From positions 2,852,001-2,916,000 of the forward strand of contig OX457072.1 in assembly GCA_949752795.1 (NCBI GenBank): DNA of 64,000 nucleotides, in the 5' to 3' direction. Positions 43,413 to 53,720 of this stretch are shown piece after piece. The stretch's first letter is position 1. Each line of letters starts with the position of its first letter. This DNA is from Hyperoodon ampullatus. Lineage: Eukaryota; Chordata; Mammalia; Artiodactyla; Ziphiidae. The translations under genes and the position numbers were made by a program. The notes under the pieces were generated by a model that saw nothing but the letters and a program-made list of their open reading frames with translations, was not told where the DNA came from and did no database searches.

Positions 43413-44242
43413 TGTGTCTTAGTCCAGGCTGACGTAACAAAATACCATAGACTTGGTGACTTAAACAACAGACCTTTAGTTTATCCCTCACAATTCTGGA
43501 AACTGGGAAGTCCAGGGTCAAGGCACCAGCAGACCTGGTGTCTGATTAGGACCTGCTTCCCGGCTTGCAGACAGCCACCCTCTGGCTGTGTCCTCACATA
43601 TGGTCAGGTCCCCCAAGATGGCTGTTCTCTTGCTCTCTGTCCATCCCCTGCTGGACCAGTGCCTGCATCACCTACACCCCACTCATTTGACCAACCTTCT
43701 ACATACTTGCTTCCGGCCCAGCTAGTGACTGTTCTACTCTTTGGATCAGAACATCTCCACCATGATAGCTTATGAAAGGGGCGGTGAGGGGCATGCCCCC
43801 CTGCTAGTTTCCCTGGTAACTGCTGGGCTAACCTGAGGTTAATTCCCCCTATAACTGGTAACCTTCCCCTTCCCCCAGGAGCTAAGTATGCCACCAAGTC
43901 CTGCTGGCCGGCCGCTGCACACGATGGGGTGTCGCTCCAGGACCTTGTTTCAGACACATAAGCTGCCCCACCCATGAAACCACTGATGTCTCTGTCACTG
44001 ACTCTGGGCTCTTCCTTTGGTCCTGGGGGCTGGACAAGTACAGGGCTTGCAGGCCTGCAAGTGCAGCCTGACACCTCACATGGCCCAGAGAGAGAGAAAG
44101 GGCTCACCCCTGTCTTTTCTTGTAAGGATGCTAATCCCATTTGGAGGGCTCCATTCTCATGACCTGTCACCCTCCTCCAAACACCACCACATTGGGGCTT
44201 CAACATATGAATTTGGGGGAACATGAACATTCCGTCCACAGC
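43413..44242 (-). mobile_element. MaLR/MLT1-like LTR, split by a younger LTR
   Basis: The left part carries GTACTGTGTCTTAGTCCAGG, CTTAAACAACAGACCTTTAGTTTATCC (43459) and GCCACCCTCTGGCTGTGTCCTCACAT. The right part resumes with CTCACATGGCCCAGAGAGAGAG (44076), GGATGCTAATCCCATTTGG (44127) and GGCTTCAACATATGAATTTGGGG (44197). The two halves join cleanly when 43601-44073 is removed. Confidence 0.75.
43601..44073 (+). mobile_element. Solo LTR of an endogenous retrovirus, nested in MaLR
   Basis: About 473 bp starting TGGTCAGG and ending CCTGACA, the TG..CA ends typical of LTRs. CCTCACAT precedes it (43592-43599, plus one extra A) and follows it (44074-44081), an approximate target duplication. No internal retroviral sequence is present, so this is a solo LTR left by recombination between two LTRs. 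Orientation is tentative, from a degraded TATA-like CTACATACTTGC. It contains no gene. The 234-codon minus frame at 43604-44308 across it is a chance frame. Confidence 0.75.
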
Positions 44243-44536
44243 AACTTGTCTCGTCGAATAAATGATAGCAAATACTATTATTACTGTAATTATGGTATAT
44301 GCACACATAGAGGAATATATTGATATCAGACATTATTTAATTCTTAAAAATGTAAACCAGAAACTTGCCATCTCTCCTACTATTTAGAAGAGTCTAAACC
44401 TCCACCTTACCTAGAGTTATTTGTTTTTCACGTCATTGATTAAGCAGGTACTCTTTGCAAGAGGGAACAGCAGTGCATAGACCTACAAAGCCCTGCCCAC
44501 CTACAGCACGTATTCTGGTGATAAGGATACAGACAA

Positions 44537-44655
44537 TTAAGCAGATGCAAACTAGTATATATAGCATGGATAAACAACAAGGTCCTACTGTATAACACAG
44601 GGGACTATATTCAATATCCTCTAATAAACCATAATGGAAAAGAATATGAAAAAGA

Positions 44656-44709
<54 letters not shown>

Positions 44710-44791
44710 AACTGAATCACTTTGCTGTCCAGCAGAAATTAACACAACATTGTAAATCAACTATTCTTCAACAAAATAAATATTTTTAAAA
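44537..44791 (+). mobile_element. L1 3' UTR, short truncated insertion
   Basis: GCAGATGCAAACTAGTATATATAGCATGGATAAAC, then AACAACAAGGTCCTACTG, ATAACTGAATCACTTTGCTG and TTGTAAATCAACTATTCTTC, ending in an A-rich tail. The 14-bp duplication is AAGGATACAGACAA (44523-44536) and AAGAATACAGACAA (44792-44805). Confidence 0.9.
44659..44709 (+). repeat. (AT)n microsatellite in L1 3' UTR
   Basis: About 22 AT units followed by GTATGTATA, at the same place in the L1 3' UTR as the arrays at 20634 and 35118. Confidence 0.97.
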
Positions 44792-44805
44792 AAGAATACA
44801 GACAA

Positions 44806-46335
44806 GTATGTAAAACTCTATATTGGCAAAATAACAGTTATGCAACCTAATGACTAAGACCCTTAGTTTACAAACTAAAGTGTGTGGGAAACATCACACA
44901 AATTCATTTTTCAATAAATGCATTTAATTTCTATTTTGACCCCTATCCCTACAAAATAGGCAAAAGAAACAAACCTCAGTCACGTGGGGGATTTTCTCTC
45001 ATCCTTCTGCCGGCTCGAGTCAGGGGGTGATGAGGTGTCAGCCCACCTCAGGGGGGCCTCACCAATTCGTTCGTCCATGTAAGTCCCCACTGGCACACTC
45101 AATGTCCTGTTTCTTTGCATTGACTTCATTTTTTAAATACTGCATTAAAATAGGATTTATCTTGATGACAGCATTTGGGGTGGGGGGTGTCTCCTTAGGC
45201 TTTGCTCTCAAGGTAAGTGCCTCACTCACCCCCCTGGTCCTAAGTGGACAAGCCAACATCTGAAGCCCCTCTGGCCTTGTGGTTGCTTCTTCCCAAGGCT
45301 CACCCAAGCCTCGGGTCAGGGAGCTTGGACTCAGGGAAATTTCTGAGGGTTGTTACTTATTTCTACAGATTTCCTTTCCTTCCAACGGAGCAGAATATTA
45401 TTTTATTTTTCTCAAATATGTGACAGGAACTTACAAAATCACTCCTCCTGAGAGAGTGTTTTCTGGCTTTGGGTTTACTTGATTAGGCACCTGAAGGCAG
45501 ACTGTCCAGATTCGTGGAAGATCATCGGTGCCCTGGGGCCCTGATCCCACGTCCAGGGCAACGTTCATACTTTTCCGGCCGATGGAACTTGAGTCCAGGA
45601 AGTAACTCAGAGCCAAAAATCAGTCAGTTGTGAATGACAACTTATTTTTATCCGTGTTAAACTGCTAACTCCCCAAATAACTTCTCCATCCAGAAAGTGC
45701 TTTTCTCCCGATGAGGCTCACAGCTTCCCGACAGCAGTAAAAATGTTAGAGCCCATCAGCTCCACTGGCTGACACTCAGAGTCAGTGGTACTTGAAGTTA
45801 CATTTTAAAAGTCTCATGGGGAAAAAAAATCATTCAAAAAGCATTTAGCTCTTCAAATGTGTTCAAGCCCAAGGGTTCACTGCATTCTAATTACTCTGGT
45901 AACTGCTTTGCAAATAAAAACTTTTAAAACTTACAAGCAGAAAATAAACAGGGGAAGAGAATGGCCAATAGCTTCCGTCAAAAAAGATGAAGCTAAAGAA
46001 ATTATATGTTTAGAGTAAGGTGTTTTAAAATACTGTATACCTCAAGGGAAAAATGGTCTTGATGAAGCAAGCTTTTTCTTAAGTGAAATATCTTTTTCCT
46101 CCTAAGAAACTTAGAAAGAGCCTTTGTAAAACCAGAAATCCCTCTCTGAGGGATACACATATCCATGGCAACAACAGTGTGTGACAATAAAATTAGCTTC
46201 AGAAACAGAAGAAATAGAAGATATTCAATTACAGAGAGATTAGGTGATGATACAGGACACGGTGATCTCTACGTATATTTTAAAAATTATCCCTTGCCAG
46301 AAAGGATTTGAGATGACTTAAAAGGAAGCATAAAA
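44806..46335. other. Unique non-coding interval, no gene seen
   Basis: About 1.5 kb without a recognised repeat. Overlapping frames at 45027-45263 (+), 45059-45307 (-), 45279-45482 (+) and 45431-45616 (-) show no domain. It is one of the longest repeat-poor intervals here, so it is a candidate for conservation tests. Confidence 0.45.
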
Positions 46336-47207
46336 TCTAACCAGATAATTCCCTCTTGTGAGAGCACCGGAATCATAACCAACTGCTGAACAATCATGGA
46401 CAGGAAGACACTGGAACTCACCAAAAAAATACCCCACATCCAAGACAAAGGAGAAGCCCCAAGGAGACAGCAGGAGGGGTGCAATCACAATAAAATCAAA
46501 TCCCATAACCACTGGGTGGGTGACTCACGAACCAGAGAACACTTATGCCACAGAAGTCCACCCACTGGAGTGAAGGTTCTGAGCCCCATGTCAGGCTTCC
46601 CAATTTGGGGTCTGGTAACAGGAGGAGGAATTCCCAGAGAATCAGACTTTGAAGGCTGGCAGGATTTGATTTCAGGACTTCGACAGGACTGGGGGGAATA
46701 GACACTCCACTCTTGGAGGGCACACACAAAGTAGTGTGCGCATAAGGACCCAGGGGGAAGGAGCAGTGACCCCACAGGAGACTGAACCAGACCTATCTGC
46801 TAGTGCTGGAGGGTATCCTGCAGAGGTGAGAGGTGGCTGTGGCTCACCATGGGGACAAGGACACTGGTAGCAGAAGTTCCGGGAAGTACTACTGGGTGTA
46901 AGCCCTCCCGGAATCCTCCATTAGCCCCACTGAAGAGCCTCTAGGCTTCAGTGGTGGGTCGCCTCAGGCCAAACAACCACCAGGGAGGGAACTCAGCCCC
47001 AGCCTTCAGCTGACAAGCAGATTAAAGTTTTACTCAGCTCTGCTCACCAGAGCAACACCCAGCTCTACCCACCACCAGTCCCTCCCATTAGGAAGCTTGC
47101 ATAAGCCTCTTAGATAGCCTCATCCACCAGAGGGCAGACAGCAGAAGCAAAAACTACAATCCTGCAGCCTGTGTAAAGGAAACCACATTCACAGAAAAAT
47201 AGACAAG

Positions 47208-48136
47208 ATGAAAAGGCAGAGGACTATGCACCAGATGAAGGAAAAAGATAAAATCCCAGAAAACAACTAAATGAAGTGGAGATAGGCAACCTTCCAGAAA
47301 AAGAATGCAGAATAATGATAGTGAAAATGATCCAGGACCTTGGAAAAAGAATGGAGGCAAAGATCGAGAAGATGCAAGAAATGTTTAACAAAGACCTAGA
47401 AGAACCGAAGAACAAACACCTAGAAGAATTAAAGAACAAACAAACAGAGATGAACAATACAATAGCTGAAATGAAAAATACACTAGAAGGAATCAAAAGC
47501 AGAACAACTGAGGCAGAAGAATGGATAAGTGACCTGGAAGACAGAATGGTGGAATTCACTGCCACAGAACACAATAAAGAAAAAACAATGAAAAGAAATG
47601 AAGACAGCCTAAGAGACCTCTGGGACAACACTAAATGCACCAACATTCACTTTATAGGGGTCCCAGAAGGAGAAAAGAGAGAGAAAGGACCCAAGAAAAT
47701 ATTTGAAGAGATTATAGTTGAAAAGTTCCCTAACATGGGAAAGGAAATAGCCACCCAAGTCCAGGAAACTCAGAGAGTCCCAGGTAGGATAAACCCAAGG
47801 AGAAACACGCCGAGACACATAGTAATCAAATTGACAAAAATTAAAGACAAAGAAAAATTATTAAAAGCAACAAGGGGAAAGCAACAAATAACATACAAGG
47901 GAACTCCCATAAGGGTAATAGCTGATTCCTCAGCAGAAACTCTACAAGCCAGAACAGAGTAGCACAATATATTCACAGTGATGAAAGGGAAGAAACTACA
48001 ACCAAGATCACTCTACCCAGCAAGGATCTCATTCAGCTTCGATGGAGAAATCAAAAGCTTTACAGACAAGCAAAAGCTAAGAGAATTCAGCACCACCAAA
48101 CCAGCTCTACAAAAAATGCTAAAGGAACTTCTCTAA
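47208..48136 (+). pseudogene. L1 ORF1 (ORF1p-like nucleic-acid-binding protein), disabled
   Basis: ORF1p is the RNA-binding chaperone of L1 ribonucleoprotein particles. The start ATG at 47208 opens MKRQRTMHQMKEKDKIPEN, but a stop comes quickly because one base is missing in an A-run near 47260. The reading resumes in frame from about 47276 (IGNLPEKE) and continues as a coiled-coil-like, E/K-rich N-terminal part, then the RNA-recognition-like core (NIHFIGVPEGEKREKGPKKIF). A Trp codon has become TAG at 47960-47962. The same frame runs on to TAA at 48134-48136, matching a normal ORF1 end. So two lesions explain the break. The order, length (about 310 codons) and sequence fit L1 ORF1 well. It is not a host gene. 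Confidence 0.95.
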
Positions 48137-48194
48137 GTGGGAAACACAAGATAAGAAAAGGACCTACAAAAACAAACCCAAAACAATTCAGAAA

Positions 48195-51100
48195 ATGGTA
48201 CTAGGAACATACATATCGATAATTACCTTAAACGTGAATGGATTAAATGCTCCAACCATAAGACACAGGCTCGCTGAATGGATACAAAAACAAGACCCAT
48301 ATATATGCTGTCTACAAGAGACCCATTTCAGACCTAGGGACACATACAGACTGAAAGTGAGGGGATGGAAAAAGATATTCCATGTAAATGGAAATGAAAA
48401 GAAAGCTGCAGAAGCAATACTCATATCAGATAAGATAGACTTTAAAATAAAGAATGTTACAAGAGACAAGGAAGGACACTATATAATGATCAAGGGATCA
48501 ATCCAAGAAGAAGATATAACAATTAGAAATATATATGCACCCAACATAGGAGCACCTCAATACATAAGGCAACTGTTAACAGCTATAAAAGAGGAAATAG
48601 ACAGTAGCACAATAACAGTGGGGGACTTTAACACCTCACTTACACCAATGGACAGATCATCCAGACAGAAAATTAATAAGAAAACACAAGCTTTAAATGA
48701 CACAATAGACCAGATAGATTTAATTGATATTTATAGGACATTCCATCTGAACAGCAGATTACATTTTCTTCTCAAGTGTACACGGAACATTCTCTAGGAT
48801 AGACAACATCTTGGGTCACAAATAAGGCCTCAGTAAGTTAAGGAAAATTGAAATCATATCAAGCATCTTTACCGACCACAACGCTATGAGATTAGAAATA
48901 AATTACAGGGAAAAAAAACATAAAAAACACAAACACAAGGAAGCTAAACAATACATTGCTAAATAACCAAGAGATCACAGAAGAAATCAAAGAGGAAATA
49001 AAAAAACACCTAGAGACAAATGACAACGAAAACACGATGATCCAAAACTTATGGGATGCAGCAAAAGCAGTTCCAAGAGGGAAGTTTATAGAAACACAAT
49101 GCTACCTCAAGAAACAAGAAAAATCTCAAATAAACCATCTAACTTTACACCTAAGGAACTAAAGAAAGAAGAACAAACAAAACCCAAAGTTAGTAGAAAG
49201 AAAGAAATGATAAATATCACAGCAGAAATAAATGAAATAGAAACAAAGAAAACAATAGCAAAGATCAATAAAACTAAAAGCTGTTTCTTTGAGAAGATAA
49301 ATGAAATTGATAAACATTTAGCCAGACTCATCAAGAAAAAGAGGGAGAGGACTCCAATCAATAAAATTAGAAATGAAAAAGGAGAAGTTACAACGGACAT
49401 CACAGAAATACAAAGCATCATGAGAGATTACTACAAGTAACTCTATGCCAACAAAATGGACAACCTGGAAGAAATGGACAAATTCTTAGAAAGGTATAAC
49501 CTTCCAAGACTGAACCAGGAAGAAATAGAAAATATGAACAGAGCAATCATAAGTAATGAAATTGAAACTGTGATTAAACATCTTCCAACAAACAAAAGTC
49601 CAGGACCAGATGGCTTCACAGGTGAATTCTATCAAACATTTAGAGAAGAGTTAACACCCATCCTTCTCAAACTTTTCCAAAAAATTGCAGAGGAAGGAAC
49701 ACTCCCAAACTCATGGTACAAGGCCGCCATCACCTTGATACCAAAACCAGACAAAGATACTACAAAAAAAGAAAATTACAGACCAACATCACTGATGAAT
49801 ATAGATGCAAAAATCCTCAACAAGATACTAGCAAACAGAATCCAACAACACATTAAAAGGATCATACACCATGATCAAGTGGGAATTATCCCAGGGATGC
49901 AAGGATTCTTCAGTATACGCAAATCAATCAATGTGATACACTGTATTAACAAATTGAAGGAGAAAAACCATATGATCATCTCAATAGGCACAGAAAAGCT
50001 TTTGACAAAATTCAACACCCATTTATGATAAAAACTCTCCAGAAAGTGGGCATAGAGGGAACCCACCTCAACATAATAAAGGCCATATATGACAAACCCA
50101 CAGCCAACATCATTCTCAATGGTGAAAAACTGAAAGCATTTCCTCTAAGATCAGGAACACGACAAGGATGTCCACTCTCGCCACTATTATTCAACATAGT
50201 TTTAGAAGTCCTAGCCACGGCAATCAGAGAAGAAAAAGAAATAAAAGGAATACAAATTGGAAAAGAAGAAGTTAAACTGTCACTGTTTGCAGATGACATG
50301 ATACTATACATAGAGAATCCTAAAGATGCCACCAGAAAACTACTAGAGCTAATCAATGAATTTGGTAAAGTTGCAGGATACATAATTAATGCACAGAAAT
50401 CTCTTGCATTCCTATACACTAACAATGAAAGATCAGAAAGAGAAATTAAGGCAACAATCCCTTTCACCATTACAACAAGAAGAGTAAAATACCTAGGAAT
50501 AAACTTACCTAAGGAGGTAAAAGACTTGTACTCAGATAACTATAAGACACTGATGAAAGAAATCAAAGATGACACAAACAGATGGAGAGATATACCATAT
50601 TCTTAGATTGGAAGAATCAATATTGTGAAAATGACTATACTACCCAAAGCAATCTACAGATTCAATGCAATCCCTATCAAATTACCAATGGCATTTTTTA
50701 ATAGAACTAGAACAAAAAATCCTAAAATCTGTATGGAGACACAAAAGACCCTGAATAGCCAAAGCAGTCTTGAGGGAAAAAAACAGAGCTGGAGGAATCA
50801 GACTCCCTGACTTCAGATTGTACTACAAAGCTACAGTAATCAAGACAATATGGTACTGGCACAAAACCGAAATATAGATCAATGGAACAGGATAGAAAGC
50901 CCAGAAAGAAACCCACGTACATATGGTGAACTAATCAATAACAAAGGAGGCAAGGAAATACAGTGGAGAAAAGACAGCCTCTTCAATAAGTGATGCTGGG
51001 AAAACTGGACAGCTACATGTAAAAGAATGAAATTAGAACACTTCCTAACACCATACACAAAAATAAACTCCAAATGGATTAAAGACCTAAATGTAAGACC

Positions 51101-51981
51101 GGACACTATAAAACTCTTAGAGGAAAACATAGCCAGAACACTCAATGACATAAATCACAGCAAGATCCTTTTTGACCCACCTCCTAGAGTAATGGAAATA
51201 AAAACAAAAATAAACAAATGGGACCTAATGAAACTTAAAAGCTTTTGCACAGCAAAGGAAACCATAAACAAGACAAAAAGACAACCCTCAGAATGGGAGA
51301 AAATATTTGCAAACAAATCACAGAGAAAGGATTAATCTCCAAGATATGTAAACAGCTCATGCAGCTCAATATTAAAAAACAAACAACCCAATCCAAAAAT
51401 GGGCAGAAAACCAAAATAGACATTTGTCCCAAGAAGACATACAGATGACCAAGAAGCACATGAAAAGCTGCTCAACATCACTAAGTATTAGAGAAATGCA
51501 AATCAAAACTACAATGAGGTATCACCTCACACTGGTTAGAATGGGCATCATCAGAAAATCTACAAACAATAAATGCTGGAGACGGTGTGGAGAAAAGGGG
51601 ACCCTCTTACACTGTTGGTGGGAATGTAAATTGATACAGCCACTATGGAGAACAGTATGGAGGTTCCTTAAAAAACTAGGAGAACAGTATGGAGGTTCCT
51701 TAAAAAACTAAAAATAGAACTACCATATGACCCAGCAATCCCACTACTGGACATATACCCTGAGAAAACCACAATTCAAAAAGACACATGCACCCCAATG
51801 TTCATTGCAGCACTATTTACAATAGCCAGGTCATGGAAGCAACCTAAATGCCCATCAACAGAAGAATGGATAAAGAAGATGTGGCACATATATACAATGG
51901 AATATTACTCATAAAAGGGAATGAAATTGGGTCATTTGTAGAGATGTGGATGGACATAGAGACTGTCATACAGAGTGCAGG
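48195..51981 (+). pseudogene. L1 ORF2 (endonuclease and reverse transcriptase), disabled and 3'-truncated
   Basis: ORF2p cuts target DNA and reverse-transcribes L1 RNA. The endonuclease part begins MVLGTYISIITLNVNGLNAP and keeps NVNG (about residues 13-16), QETH (about 41-44), YAPN and GDFNT. It breaks near 48750, where protein-like sequence continues in another frame. Other lesions: stop TAA at 48823-48825 region, frame changes near 48915 and 49152, nonsense at 49438-49440 (Gln codon expected), nonsense at 50604-50606 (Trp expected), and more 3'. RT motif A reads ISIGTEK at 49984 onward, where an Asp is expected, followed by a frame change. The FADD motif survives at 50286-50297. A 32-bp duplication at 51647-51710 breaks the frame again. 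The Cys-rich end ([11 protein letters not shown] region, about 51580-51640) is partly kept. The final 3' part and stop are lost at 51981. Confidence 0.95.
51647..51710 (+). repeat. 32-bp perfect tandem duplication in L1 ORF2
   Basis: GGAGAACAGTATGGAGGTTC and the following 12 bases (51647-51678) are repeated exactly at 51679-51710. 32 is not divisible by 3, so it shifts the frame. Perfect identity suggests it is younger than much of the other decay. Confidence 0.97.
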
Positions 51982-53650
51982 ACGACCGGAGGCTTCTGCA
52001 AGGGCACACGGCCAGGGAGGCTCTCGATCCGTGGGTTAGATGTAAGTTAATCCAAATGTGCTGCCAGAGTTGAGGACTGCTGATGAAGGGACGATTGAAA
52101 AGACTGCTTTTCCTTCCAAGGGGTAATCAAAAAACTTCAGCAACTGTTAATTATGCAAATGCTTTGAGTTTACCAAGGTAGACTTTGGGATACTGAAGAC
52201 TCAGAACAGTCTGAATGACTTTAAAACAAATCAATTCAAAAGAAAAACTCTTTAGGTTATTCTCCAGTTATTAGAAATTTTAAAGGTTAATACAATGCTA
52301 TATGTTTACTTCACCAGTATGACAACTAAAGCAGGAATAATAAGACAGTCTTTCAGTGCAATACAACAACTCCAAGGTGATTCCTCTTTCGTGTTTTGCT
52401 CCGCATTTGGAGCAGCTTCCAAACATATACGTTGCAATTGCATTGTGATTGGTGTGTGCCTGGTGTACAACTGCACATCCTAAATAATGGAAAAGGACAA
52501 ACTGACTTCATAGATAACATAATTACCCACTTTAGGATCAATTAAATCAGTAAAGATGTTAAATTTACCTTATGTTCCCATTAATTTGGTACACGGTCCC
52601 AAACAACTAAATGCCACTGTACAAAAAGATTCAATTTACCATATGTTGCAATTCTAAGGTAATGGCCACTGATCACTAAGTCACATTCTCTTTATTGGAT
52701 GATTAACAAGTGAAGTAGCACTCTATTCTTATCCATTTGCCACCAGTTATGTACAGTATAAGGTGAGAGGCAATGTTGATATATTGCTGAATAAAAACAC
52801 CTAAAAAAAAAAAAAGTCTAACCAGAGAGTATAAATCAAAACAGGAGGCAAAAAGAGAAAGAAAAACAATGTTCCAGACATAAAATAGAGGCAGGAAAGA
52901 AGCTGAAATAGGCCCGCAGAGTAACGGATCATGAGTGCAATTATATCTCGTGTGGACTAGCGGAAATGTTGAAACAGACTCTGAAGGTGAGATTTGGAAA
53001 GAGCCTAGGGAAGTGCTGTTACTACATCCACACAGCACAGCATTGGAAGCCCAGGGAAAAGCACGTAGAGGACCGACCAGGTAGGAGTTGATCTTCTTTC
53101 CTTCAAGCTTCATATCCTTTCTGCTTTTGCTGCTTCGACCTCAGACCTTGTCTCTCCTTTTTCATCCGGGTGAATCCCTGAGGATAACCAATGAGGGTGA
53201 GAAAGAGGATGGAGATTTAGAGGCAAAATACCGATAGGTATTGACAGAAGCTGGTGAACTTATTGTCCAGTGGTCACTGTGCTGGTTGTTGGTGTGACAG
53301 GGAAGGGAATAGAAAACATAGAAAAGGATGTGAGTGGGAAAGTTAGTCACACCATCACCTTACTGCTGATTCCCAGCTCATCGAAAAAGCAAAATTTCTA
53401 AATCTTGAAGGATCTATCAGTGATTTTTAAATGCTGCTAAATTTTTCTTCTGTAACCCTAGTAAGAAAATTAAATACTTAATCTAAGCATTAAAACTTTA
53501 TCATTACAACCCATATGTTCTTAGGACATTCGGCAAGAGACTTATGCTATATCTGGAAAAGGAATGCAGATGTTACTATAATTTATTCACGCACCTGGCC
53601 ATATCACATGATCCCCATCTGAAGGAGAGGTGATGAAAATATATTTTTAA
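51982..53650. other. Unique non-coding interval, no gene seen
   Basis: Begins at the abrupt end of the L1. No repeat family recognised. A 136-codon minus frame (52703-53113) is hydrophobic-rich but lacks a signal peptide plus domain pattern I could support. Short frames at 52295-52541 overlap on both strands. Confidence 0.4.
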
Positions 53651-53654
53651 AGTT

Positions 53655-53720
53655 TCTTGAAACTAACACACCATTGTAAAGCAATTATACTCCAACAAAG
53701 ATGTTAAAAAAAAAAGATGA
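53655..53720 (+). mobile_element. L1 3' end scrap
   Basis: CTTGAAACTAACACACCATTGTAAAGCAATTATACTCCAACAAAG (53653-53697) then an A-run: the terminal L1 3' UTR, about 65 bp. No clear duplication. Confidence 0.8.

Larger units (their letters stand above)
46340..51981 (+). mobile_element. Long L1 retrotransposon, 3'-truncated, inactive
   Basis: A cetartiodactyl-type L1 in sense: an approximately 870-bp 5' UTR (GCTGAACAATCATGGACAGG at about 46383, then CACTGGAGTGAAGGTTCTGAGCC), ORF1 (47208-48136), a short spacer and most of ORF2 (48195 to about 51981). It stops abruptly after GACATAGAGACTGTCATACAGAGTG, where full copies continue into the rest of ORF2 and the 3' UTR. No poly(A) and no target duplication remain. 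The left boundary is approximate. Most L1 copies are 5'-truncated, so loss of the 3' end instead suggests later deletion or recombination. Both ORFs carry many lesions, so it cannot move itself. Confidence 0.93.

Noticed and set aside
43604..44308. 234-codon minus frame, the longest in the window
   Set aside because: It is antisense across the solo LTR and the MaLR LTR. It has no recognised domain and overlaps other frames in both directions.
52703..53113. 136-codon hydrophobic minus frame
   Set aside because: Hydrophobic runs such as LFFFLGVF come from an A-run and AT-rich DNA read in reverse. No start context, domain or conservation is visible.
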